Assembly: GCA_037576195.1 (NCBI GenBank)
Contig: CM075101.1
Span: forward strand, 49,662,001-49,726,000
Origin: Phytoseiulus persimilis
Taxonomy: Eukaryota > Arthropoda > Arachnida > Mesostigmata > Phytoseiidae
Reading direction: 5' to 3'
DNA: 64,000 bases
This document shows, in pieces, positions 46,279-56,201 of the stretch. Below the pieces are notes generated by a model that saw only the letters and a program-made list of their open reading frames with translations, made no database searches and was not told the DNA's origin. A program made the translations under genes and the position numbers. The number at the start of each line of letters is the position of its first letter. Positions within the stretch are counted from its first letter, which is position 1.

Positions 46279-46593
46279 TTATTCAGAGAACGTCGATTCT
46301 GTATCTTGATCTCCACGGAGCTGGCGGTGAAGCGTCCAACTTCCGAAGCCGATCGATGCGAAGAGAAGAATCGCCATGATGAAGCACAGCGACCTGGAGA
46401 AGGTTCCAGGACACCTTGTTGTGCCCCGAGTATCCGCTGAGGAGCTCCTCAAAACCTGATCGTTCCGACTTGCCGGGCCGATTCCATCCAAACGAGTATA
46501 ACACATCCCGAGATGTGTAATTTCCGCAGCCTCTGGCTCCGGGACGCGCACCACGGTGAATCTTGAGGGCTTGCTGACCTGAATCGTCGTCAT
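46279..46593 (-). CDS. RFTV-family small membrane protein, short form, copy 5 (104 aa)
   Basis: The start is MTTIQVSKPSRFTVVRVPEP. Membrane helix LCFIMAILLFASIGFGSWTL at about 71-90, then the tail RQLRGDQDTESTFSE. The stop TAA is inside GAATAAAA. Intact and near the family consensus, with its conserved upstream block at 46767-46805. No ectodomain exon is present to the left. Confidence 0.65.
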   Translation of the reverse strand: MTTIQVSKPSRFTVVRVPEPEAAEITHLGMCYTRLDGIGPASRNDQVLRSSSADTRGTTRCPGTFSRSLCFIMAILLFASIGFGSWTLHRQLRGDQDTESTFSE

Positions 46594-47359
46594 TGTAGCT
46601 CGATTGTGCGTTTTCGTCCGCTCGGTTGTACGGTCTGGATTTGACTGAGTCAGCGACGGAGGTGCACTCGTAGTCTCTATTGAGTGGGAGGGAGTTTCTT
46701 AAATGAGTGGCTATGGTTGGGAATGCCGAGGTCGGCTTCGTTCTAACCGCAAATCTCTCCGTCTATCGTCAGTTCCAATATTCTTCGCGGGATCGCCCAA
46801 GATTCTACTGAGAGCCCGTAGCTATATAACTATGCCCCCTCCCCGAGCAGGCTGTCTGCGAGGCAACTCCCATTTAGCGAACGGGACCTCGAGAACAATC
46901 GGCAGTACCTCGGGAATCAACCCGTTAGACTTGAATCTTCATATTCGAAGAGCTAATTGAACATGGCGCTGAGGTGGATCAACAAGTGCTTCCGGTCATC
47001 GCTGGCCATGCTCGCAGAGACTTGCGGAGGAGAGAACGCGAGCCTCGTCTGTACGGTCTAATAACCAAGATGAAATCACTCCTCAAAGAATCGTCCCCCG
47101 ACGAACAGGGGACGCGTCAGGTGTCTCAGCACATACGTGGTATCTTCCAATCTGTGGGAATTCCGCTCGAGACGTGCGTTACCGCCATAGAGAAACTCGG
47201 ACCCCGAGACCCACCGAGACCGGTCATGTTAAAATTGGCCGCCTCGGTGGGAATAGTCAAGTACCCTGTGGTCGAATCATCTGGGCGCATCCATCCAGGC
47301 GGTTCATTCTACGCTCGAGTCAACCCTGAGAGCTATCTATTCGAAATCGTACTTGGATG

Positions 47360-47588
47360 TCACATGTACCGGGAGCAACAGTTACTATAAATTGGGTTGT
47401 CCCCGTAACTCTTCTTGAGCAGTAGGCACGGTGTCCCGTCATCGTTTTTCTTGACCTCTTCAACGGATTGTTGCTCACTTGGCTTCCTCCCGACCGTCAG
47501 ACAACAAAAGTAATCTGAGATCAAACAGATCAGCGTCATCATTAGGGGCGTTCAACTCAATTTGGACGGAATTGACTCGAGAAATCAT
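47360..47588 (-). pseudogene. VxSIEI / SYGxNPIY unit 4, frameshifted
   Basis: MISRVNSVQIELNAPNDDADL opens at 47588 and stops at 47475. The continuation (VGRKPSEQQSVEEVKK, then SYGDNPIYSNC) is in the next frame, ending TGA at 47360. A one-base shift at the GREEAK/VGRKP point separates the halves. An unrecognised tiny intron is less likely. Confidence 0.4.
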
Positions 47589-48189
47589 CGTAAAAACCTT
47601 CCGAAACGAACTGGAGCTTCCTTCCTCGCGGGGTGGAGCCGCGAGGCATGCCAGGCCGAAAGTACAAACTCTATGAAGAAACTCTCTACAGATTCGTATT
47701 GGGCTACACGTCCACGTGGAGCCGAGCTTTTTCAAGCATCTCATCCAGCCAATCGTCCGTTGAATGCGACAAATGCACCCTTGTGCGAGGTATCGCTGTG
47801 AGCGGGGGATCCTACTCGGAGCACTCCGCAGCCAGCGGAGCGCCAGCTCATAGCCTCATCGGACTAAGGCTAGATGCTTATTGAGGACGATGAATTGCAC
47901 ACGGAGGATGTCTGCTATTTTCCCAGGAGTAGATTGGAAAGTCAGACTTCAGTCTGTAATCCCAGAATTTTCATCGATTATAGCATTAAAAGTGCATCCG
48001 ATTGTGCCCACTTCGAGAGCCGGAGCGTTTCCGAAGATAATTACTAGCGGGAAAGAGATTCCTGAATTGGAAGCGCATAGACCTAGTATGGTGACGACGA
48101 ACATATCCGAAGCCTGTTGCCCCTCCCCAGACTCACAAGGAAAGCGCAACTGGAAAAAGCGGTTCCAAAGCTAGGAACGGGTCTAAACC

Positions 48190-48960
48190 GTGTCTTATCA
48201 AATGATGGATGTTCGAGATTCCAGTTTTGAATTACGAGAGGAGCTCAAAGTTCAACTCCATTATCAGAAGTCTATTTGTCCCGTTTGAGTACGAGACGCA
48301 TCGGAACGAGAAGCCCGGAGCAACCCCTGGCGATCGAAGAAACTGATTGGCTCCGAACTTTAAAATTTCCGTTGGCTCGCCAGAAGTCGTGGTTCTTCTC
48401 CGGCTACCGCACGATATCCTTGTGCCCGGTGACTGATTGACTCGAGATTTCGACGACTTCCATACGTAAGAGTATTCAGCAATACGGGTCTGTGGACGCA
48501 TGATCACAATGAGAGAGCCCGAGCCCGATTTCGTGGCATTTCAGTCTATCGCCCATTGGGAGACACCGAGCGCTCAGACAGCCATTGCGATTCTTCGTCG
48601 GTTGATCCGGTTAAACTTGTTTACTACTGCATAATTTTCCATCATTAAGTTAGAAGATTTTCAGATCCACGGTGTTCCATTTACAAGCGGCGGTCATGAC
48701 GCTCCGGGCCATCTATTTGTATCTTTGACCGAGACCCCTCTAATGACGCCAGTCCTCGAGAAGGTACCCAATCATCAGGAATAGGATGAGGGAGACGGCG
48801 CCGATCGCCCTCATGACATCTCCTTCCCATTCCGACTCGAGGGAACCGCGGAGTTTCTGTAGCAGCCAAGTATTGGTTTTCGAGCGTTTGTGGAAAACGC
48901 GATCTCCTATCTTGGACGAGCTTCCTGAACTCAGAGGTAATAGACAGGGAAAAGAGACAA
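48190..48960. repeat. Segmental duplication B, left copy
   Basis: Colinear with about 52850-53960: CTATCAAATGA, CGAGATTCC, GAAGCCCGGA, CACGATATCC and GACTGATTGACTC-like landmarks occur in the same order, ending in a small membrane-protein gene (pseudogene here, intact at 53683). Confidence 0.65.
48740..48960 (-). pseudogene. Decayed paralogue of the 53.7-kb small membrane protein
   Basis: The helix end (RAIGAVSLILFLMIGYLLEDWRH) matches the 53.7-kb gene. Aligning the two DNAs shows a one-base loss (CGCATAACGATCG to CACAAACGCTCG) and, about 35 nt on, a two-base loss, so frame is restored with about a dozen changed residues between. The region homologous to the start has no ATG, and the AATAAA is lost. 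Confidence 0.55.
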
Positions 48961-49049
48961 AACCTGTGTACGTCAGGGTGGATCTATCAGGATGGCGTTT
49001 AAGAGCGAAACGTATGCAGGAAAGGTCGGGGCGGCTTCATATGATTTAT

Positions 49050-49351
49050 TAAATAAACGTTTGGTGTCTTGATTTCTACAAAGATGGCGGTAAAACGTCC
49101 AACAGCCGAAGCCCGATGGAAGCGATGACTACTATCACCATGGTGAAGCACAAGTATCTGAACAAGGGAACGGAGCACTTCCCCTTTGCTCCGATGATCG
49201 GCTGAGAAGCTTCTCAAAACCGGTCCGTTTTGACTTTCCGGTTCCATCCAGAAGCGTGCTGGACATCCCGAAATGTGTTTTCCGTAGGCTGCGCTTTTGG
49301 GACGCGCACCACGGTGAATCTGGAGGGCTTGGTGCTGGGAATCGTCGCCAT
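49050..49351 (-). pseudogene. RFTV-family short form, decayed copy
   Basis: The start MATIPSTKPSRFTVVRVPKAQ is preserved, but a two-base deletion after GAAAACACA (compare 34.5 kb) shifts the frame. The helix (LCFTMVIVVIASIGL) is readable only in another frame and is shifted again near its end. The polyadenylation signal survives as TTAATAAATC. Confidence 0.65.
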
Positions 49352-50090
49352 GGTAGAATGCTTGAGCGTTCTTCGTCCGGTCGGCTTTCCGGTCTGGATG
49401 AGACTGAGTCCGCGACGGAGATGCTCTCGGAGGCTCTGCTGAGTGGGAGGGAGTCTCTTAAATGAATGGCTATGGTTGGGAGTGCCGAAATTGGCTTCGC
49501 TCTGGCCGCTCATCTCTCCGTTCGTGATTAGTTCCACGATTCTTCGCGGAATTTTCCAGGATATGACGGGGAACCGATGGTTATATGAGCAAGCATGCGG
49601 TTTGCGAAGCAACTCACAACCAGCGAACGAGAGCTCGAGAATGATCAGCAGCATCCCGAAAATCAACTAGTTAGACTTCGAATTTTTGTGTTCGAACAGC
49701 CAGTTGAACACGGCACTGAGGCGTAACAACGGGTGCTACTGTTACTCGTTAAACATCCTCGCGGAAACTTGGGCACGAGGAAGAGCGAGCCTCGTATGTG
49801 CAGTCATAATGTCAATGTGAAACCACCGACGAAGAGGACGCGCTTCTGGTATTTCAACACGGATGTGGGGTTGTCTAAGATGTGGGTATTCTCGCAAAAC
49901 ACATGGAGACTCTTTTCCGAGAATCATGCTCAAGACTTGCATCACCCCGAAAGAGGAACACGGACCACATAACCAAGCGAGGCCGGTCGTGACACGATTG
50001 GCGATCGGGGGTGGGAGTCGTCAAGTACCATACGCTGGGATCATTGAACGCTTGAATCAATCTCGAGAACTACGGGGGGCATCGTGCCTG

Positions 50091-50300
50091 TTATATGTGC
50101 CGGAGGCAACGGTCAGTATACCTGGGGCTGTATCCGTAGCTTACCCTGAGCAGCAGGCGCGCCTTCCCGCCATCGTTTTGATTGGCCATTTCCGCCGACA
50201 ACCGATGTAAATTATCTGGAATCAAAGAGATCGCGTCAGTAGAGGCGTTCAATTCGATCTTGATGGAGTGTCGTCAGCAATCATTGGTGGAACCTACTGA
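50091..50300 (-). pseudogene. VxSIEI / SYGxNPIY unit 5, no start codon
   Basis: An open stretch reads HSIKIELNASTDA and later KARLLLRVSYGYSPRYTDRC before TAA at 50091. The expected ATG position is frameshifted. The conserved Cys before LLL is replaced. Confidence 0.35.
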
Positions 50301-50650
50301 GACCGTGTGAAAGTTTCGGTTGGCGAACGGACGCGTCCTCTCTCTCGGGTCGTAGCTGTAAAGAAGGTCAGGCCAGTAGTATGAACTCTCCACGAACACA
50401 TCCCTACGGATTCACACCATAAGCTGCAATCCCAGATTGAGGCAAGTTTCCTCAAGCATCATAGAGCTGAATAGGAATTTGCGCATTTCTCCGGACAGAG
50501 TCGAATTGGTATGAGAACCGGAACAGTCGGGGCAGCCTAATACGGTTCATTCAAACAACGTTGAGTTCGTGTCTTGTTCCCACCGGGGATGGCCGTGATG
50601 GAATAAACACATGACGTCGGATCCATTTTTCAGTTGGTTAAGGACTGCTG

Positions 50651-50740
50651 GCGTAGCAGCTCAGTGGTATCGTCCGCAAGGCCGTGCGTCCCGCCCCGAA
50701 TCCGTCCGATTTGACGGGTGACGGGGCTGGATCAGGGGCA
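50651..50740 (+). other. tRNA 5'-half-like (A-box) fragment
   Basis: GTAGCAGCTCAGTGGTATCG matches a tRNA D-arm and A-box. No T-arm follows at the right distance, so it is not a functional tRNA. It may be the head of a SINE. Confidence 0.35.
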
Positions 50741-51398
50741 GAAGTATTGAGAATCAAATGAGAAGAGAAAACGGAGTGAGATAGAAGAGGTTCGAAATAG
50801 CTCGAGCAGCGATCTAGGCGGACACATCTTCGTTCTTCGGACTTGTCTGTTCGTGGAAGACCCCGGTAAGGATGTGCCGTTTTCTGATTTTCGGCGGGAG
50901 ATACCCGGTTCCCGGGCTTTTCGGGGTTCTAACTCCGTTCTCGGAGTTTCATTCATGCGAGCGGGTCGAAAATTCGATCGACTTCCCAACAGAGTTTCGT
51001 CTAAGATGGTGAAGAATTAGAAATCCTGCTTTGTTGGATCACGAGGTCTCTCTTGGAACCCTCGGGTCTTCAAATTCCAAACTTACTACAAAGGAGGAGA
51101 AATTCCACGCCCATTCGAGAATCGCTCTTAAGTTCCGCAATCCTTGAGACCTTATGGTGACGTCAGGGCACGCCACCGCTGCGAGCTTTCCAGTTCGCCG
51201 CCCTCGCCGTCAAAATCTCAACGGCGCGCAGCTCTGACTGTCAGTCACACCTTGGATTTCTCGATCGAACGTCTACAAGCCAGGCATGAGCTGCTCCGTC
51301 AACGTCCTCGTACTAGGCTCTTCGGAAGGGCTTTCGTTCTGACTCGAAAGCTGCGCCCGCAGTTCGGCTTTCAATTCTATCGGAATCCCTGATTAACG

Positions 51399-51450
51399 TG
51401 AATTTACTTTGACCCTCCATATGTGCATATGGAGGGTCGAAGTGAATTCA
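51399..51450. repeat. 52-bp near-perfect palindrome
   Basis: Arms 51399-51423 and 51426-51450 pair over 25 bp with two G-T-type mismatches around a 2-nt loop (TG). The core GACCCTCCATATG/CATATGGAGGGTC is perfect. It is absent from the duplicate at 41.4-41.5 kb. Confidence 0.85.
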
Positions 51451-52112
51451 ATCCAATTCCAGGCAATACTGGTGTTTCTTCCCGCCCTGGGCGGTTGCCA
51501 TGAAATAACGAGGAGCCGAATTCTCGCGCAAAAAAACGCAACTGAAACAACGTGATCGCAACAATCACGAGCAGAATGGGTGCTTCCGGAGAACTGTGCC
51601 GTCTATGCGCCCGGGAAGACTCCCGTAGGTTCGCTCGGCCTGTATCGAGGAGGGACATCTTCCTGGCTTGCCTTTCCTGGCCGGTTCTTGCGAGAAATTA
51701 GAAGGACCGTCGAAGGGATGCTTCGAGCATTCGTTCGGTTGGGTGCACGTGATCGACGTGCTAACGAAACAGCGCGGGTCATCATGACTGGCTATGATGA
51801 GTGTTTCAGGCTTCAGAATGGCGCGCGTTTGATTCGTTGTAGCGAAAAATCCGCTCCCACGGAGTTCGTTTCAACGAACGATTTTTAACGCGCTCCCTAC
51901 GGCGGGCCAAACAGAAAAATATTTTGCGTTTGTTACATCGAAACCTCGCAACAACGGTTGTCGTTGTAACAAACTGTTTCTGTATCCCCAGGCTCGGAGA
52001 GTGGGGATCGATCGAGCGTAGAACCAGAACAGTCCTTTCGGTGGATCTGAACTTGGGCGACGCCGGTTCAAATGGTAGCCATGGTCAACTCAGATGGAAC
52101 AAAATCAACTTA

Positions 52113-52385
52113 CCTCGTTGTCTGCGTTCGTTCGGTGTGTCGGAACCTGGACAACCAAAACGGGAGCATCGAGGAGTTCCTCCGGAGATCAAAAGTTTCC
52201 GCTCGCTGCTCCCCTGGTTCCATCAATCCGTCGAAGGGGTTGCACTTGAAGTCGAAGCCGTTTTTCGGTTCACTAGAGACGACTTTTCGGCACCACTGCG
52301 GACCCCTCATGAAGGTGAAGCGTCCAACTTCCAAAGCCGATGGGAGCGAAGAGAAGCAGCGCAATGATGAAGCACAACTGTGAAG
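52113..52385 (-). pseudogene. RFTV-family long form, decayed copy 2
   Basis: The helix reads LCFIIALLLFAPIGFGSWTL in one frame and stops soon after. The ectodomain (FKCNPFDGLMEPGEQRAE, then NSSMLP) is in another frame and has lost two of its three cysteines (ETF and PFW for EPC and PFC). The donor is kept. A GC-rich insert begins at 52385, where the RFTV part should be. Confidence 0.6.
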
Positions 52386-52849
52386 AGAGCGTAGCGCCGC
52401 GGGAGATCACGGCGGCGGCTGAAGAAAGAAACGGCGGCGACGTTTGTCGCAGCGCGCCGTGGCGGAGGGCTGCCTCCCTCCCATCGCTGCGTGCAATGGT
52501 GGACGCGCTACTGTCGACAGTTCATCGGTGGTTGAAGAAATTCGATGTCCAACTTCAGAGCCAAGTTACTCGAGTCAAGGAAAGAACATCGGTAGAAACA
52601 ACGCAGGCCCTGAAACGCCGGAGATCTGCAGCCGATATCGATGGGCGAAGAGCACGATCTCAGAGCCGCGGATCCAATCGCAACGTGCACAATGCAGGGA
52701 GACTTGTGTAGAGGGTTGTTGCCTATTTCATTGAAGAATCCATAATGGTGACCTGGGAGAGGACTGCAGTCGATCTGGTCTCCATTATCTTCCTCAGTAG
52801 GGATGAATGTAATGATTTATCCTCACCGAGGACTCCTCGTCCCTGACGC

Positions 52850-53960
52850 CAAACTGTATTCTATCAAATGAGGGATGTCCGAGATTCCGGTTCCAAACCA
52901 CGACAGAAGCTCAACGCTCAACCCCCGTCTGTTTGTCCGCTCGGCTCTCTGCTCACTCATCTGAGTAGAACCCGCGTCGGAAGAGGAAGAAGCCCGGAAC
53001 AAACCCTGATGCTCACAGAATTTCGATAACTCCAAGCTGAGGAACATTTCATTGCCATTTCTCAGCCATCACACGATATCCTGCGCCAGGTCAACTTCTC
53101 CAACACTGATTGACTCAAGTTTTCGACCACATCCGCATCAGCTTTAAGGGATATGCTCCCGTTGACTCGAGATCACAATGAGAATCAGAACCCGGAACGT
53201 ATCAGCGGAGAAGTCTATGAATGCAAACTTCCGCCTGGTTTTGCGCGAGCCATCAAAAAAGCTGCGAGCCAGTCTTCTACTATCAACATCACCACACTGT
53301 CAAGCCTCCACCTGTTGCAGGATCGAAATCCTGGAGCAGAACCAGGACTCCGACTGTTGACGCTTTCGATGAACCCAGTTGAGGAGTCGGTTAGCAGTTG
53401 TTCCCTCCCAGTGTCTGTGTCTTCAGTGGAGTTCCGCAAGCAGACTGTCCGAGTCCAAGAGGATCATTCTAGGCAATTCAGTTTATTGCGCATTGAGAGA
53501 CACCGAGTTTCCATGACTTGCGATTTTTCGTCGCATGATTGGTTCCGAATTGATTGTGAGTGCCCAGTTTTTGATCTTATCAAAGAGTGAGAAGAGTCAT
53601 ATCGCTTCCACAAATGTTTTATTTACAAGGCGTTTCATTTACAAGAGGCGTTCATGACGCTCCAGGTCATCTATTAGTGTACTTAACCGAAACCTCTCTG
53701 ACGACGCCATTCCTCGATAAAATACCCAGTGCAAATCATCAGGAGCAGGATGAGGGAGACGGCGCCGATCGCCCTCGTGACATCTCCTTTCCATTCTGAA
53801 TCGAGGGAACGGTTGAGTCTCTCTGTAGCAGCCAAGTATTGGCTTTCGATCGTTATGCGGAAAACGCGGTCTTCGGCCATGCACGAATTTCCTGAGTTCG
53901 GAGGTATCACGGCTGCTGATTTGCTTGAGCTGGTCTTGCTGGTAGAATGCATGATTGAGG
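52850..53960. repeat. Segmental duplication B, right copy
   Basis: Counterpart of 48190-48960, longer by an extra stretch at about 53130-53600. Confidence 0.6.
53683..53952 (-). CDS. Small membrane protein, FRITIES subfamily (89 aa)
   Basis: The ATG at 53952 gives 90 codons, with AATAAA at 53618-53623 downstream. The N-terminus is Ser-rich (STSKTSSSKSAAV), followed by DRVFRITIESQYLAATERLNRS, SEWKGDV, one membrane helix (AIGAVSLILLLMICTGYFI, about 60-78) and a basic tail (EEWRRQRGFG). Same length and plan as the plus-strand gene at 55932, with which it forms a head-to-head pair. The ITIES strand before the helix is placed like VVRV in the RFTV proteins. No signal peptide. Function unknown. 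Confidence 0.65.
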   Translation of the reverse strand: MHSTSKTSSSKSAAVIPPNSGNSCMAEDRVFRITIESQYLAATERLNRSLDSEWKGDVTRAIGAVSLILLLMICTGYFIEEWRRQRGFG

Positions 53961-55931
53961 GTTTCTTCGCTGGTTGCGCTCGTCAGAGGGAATGAGCTGT
54001 ACCGCCGATGCTGGTCTTCATATAGGAATTATCTCCAAGTAGGGACCGCCTTCGATCACCCTTGCAGTCTCCATTGCGATTCCTCCTCGCCTTCGTCTTG
54101 AGCCCTCGCCGATTCCGCAAACGCGTCAATGTGCGTCAATGTCTCGATGCGAGGGACGAGAAACCACAGGAAGCCCCACAGGAAGCTGTGAATCGGAATT
54201 CTTCGCAGGAATGAACTCCTCCTTGAACTACGGGTTGACATCTATGGTTCGCATACAGGATTTCAAGGCTCGATACTTTGTCTCAAGAGGACCGGGACGA
54301 ACGAGACGAGCGACGATAAACCAAAAGAAGCGCGATGAGATTGACGACTGTAGAGTTGCTGTTATCAAGTTATGATGCTTAGATAAGCGAACCAGGAAGG
54401 GGGAAGCATCCCTGTTCCCGTGTTTCGACGGACGTCAACACTCCGAGAATCGCCTTGGAGTGAACCGATTCAAGAGGATCTGTTCTTCGTCTGACTTGTA
54501 CACGAGCTTTCGGGACGGGTCCAGTTGGCTGGTTATTGTTAAATTTCTCGGGAAGTCTGAAGCCAAAGGCTGCCGAATTCCCGTCGCACTCCAGAGGAAT
54601 CGATAATAGGGTTCGGAATCCTAACTGTAGCTCAACAGTTGTTCATGAGGCGCACAATATATTCGCAAAGGAAGGGTCAAATTGGAGAAATTCGATCGTG
54701 CGCAGCGGCCGGAAAGTTGATGAGTCGTGGGATCCGGATCGCGACTCGTGATCAAGTTTGATCGGAGACCCACTACCTGTTGACCTCGGAATTGGTCGCT
54801 AAGGTCATCGGAGTAGCTCGCTTCAGGGGACGCGTAGGCCCTGTTCACCAGCAGCGCACGCAATGCACTGCCGAGTCGAATAATGCACTTCCAACATGAC
54901 GACGATCGAGTACCTCGGAATGCTGCTAGAGACAATGCAACATCCCCAGCATTCAGATTGCAACTCACATCTGAGGCTCTGTCTTCGGGCGTTTCTCACA
55001 ATCAGTGTGTCTCTGACGAGAATCCATATCACTCTCAGCGGTTTCCAGATCTGACCTAGCAAAACCGAGGACAGGCGAGTATGCTATGTTTCGGAGCCTT
55101 GTGGACATGAACGTTGAGTTTTCAGTCGCGGGACGCCGGAGGCGAACTGGGGCGTTTCTGGCGACTGGTCTTGGTGACTTACCCAACAGACGCAAGCTCT
55201 TCAGCTATACCTGCCGACGATGCGGTCAGCTGAGGCGTCTGTGTTCGCTTTGCGTAAGCGGAGTTCGAGATCCGTGTCAAGAAAACGCCTAGGTGCCTGA
55301 AGAACTTGACAACGGGGGTAGAATGTTCGTTGATGGAGTATCTCTAAATTGTCAGAGAGCATCTTTGGGAATGCGCATTCGGGGATAGGGGGGACCATTT
55401 TGATCGACTGCCTAAGTGTCATTGGTCATTATAAGTGGAGGGGCTGGTGATCGGAGAGTGCAACTTGAGATCGTTGACATATGCCAGGTATCGAATGAGT
55501 TGAGCCGTTAGGGTTCGGTCTGGGTCATTTGAGAGAAGATTGAGGAGCAACGCATCAGCCGCAGAATCTTGGTGGCACTTCCGACGGGGCAGGGTCCACC
55601 TCAGGGAGGGTTCCACTTATTCGAAGGATTCGCACTCGGAGTGTCGACGATCGCTCCTAAATTCTCATTGTGGTCTCTCCGCATGGTATGGGGAGGCCTG
55701 TGCGAGCCTTGAAATCCGCGGTTTTCTTGAAGAAATCGATGATTTCCAACTCGACGCGGCTGCGCGAAATCAGCGAGAGTTCTAGAATGAGGCGAGAAGG
55801 AATCGCAATAGAGACGGTAGGGGGCGGTCGGAGGGCGGTCCTTGTTCGAAGTTATTGCCTTTATAAAGGTCGGCATCTGCTTCACACCTCATTCGCTCTA
55901 ACAGATGCCAGCATCCAGAGAATATCCAATC
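53961..55931. other. Intergenic region between the head-to-head pair
   Basis: It should contain both promoters. No gene is recognised. Frames such as 54621-54968 (-) have no support. Confidence 0.4.
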
Positions 55932-56201
55932 ATGAACATGCCCAACACGACCAGCTCGGGCAAATCAGCAGCCGTGGACTCAGGAATCTCGAGAACTACA
56001 GAAGACGGCGTCTTTCACATAACCATTGAGAGCCAGAACGTGACTACCACATTCAGACTCAACCGCTCGCTGGAGTCGCAATGGAAGCTAGATGTCATGG
56101 GAGCTATCGGAGCTATCTCTCTCATGTTGTTCCTCATGACTTGCACTGGGTACCTGATCGGAGAATGGCGTCGTCAGGGGGGTTCCGGACTTGGGGACTA
56201 G
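55932..56201 (+). CDS. Small membrane protein, FRITIES subfamily (89 aa), inverted partner
   Basis: The start at 55932 (MNMPNTTSSGKSAAV) was chosen over the in-frame ATG at 55905 because it matches the 53.7-kb partner in position and length. It shares SGKSAAV, VFHITIESQN, LNRSLESQWK, the helix AIGAISLMLFLMTCTGYLI and the tail EWRRQ with that partner. AATAAA is at 56257. It is the only array-type gene on the plus strand, so the segment was inverted or copied in inverted orientation. Confidence 0.68.
   Translation: MNMPNTTSSGKSAAVDSGISRTTEDGVFHITIESQNVTTTFRLNRSLESQWKLDVMGAIGAISLMLFLMTCTGYLIGEWRRQGGSGLGD

Larger units (their letters stand above)
49050..52850. repeat. Segmental duplication A, right copy
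   Basis: Counterpart of 39645-42725. All recognisable RFTV genes in this copy are broken, whereas the short gene of the left copy is intact. Confidence 0.65.
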
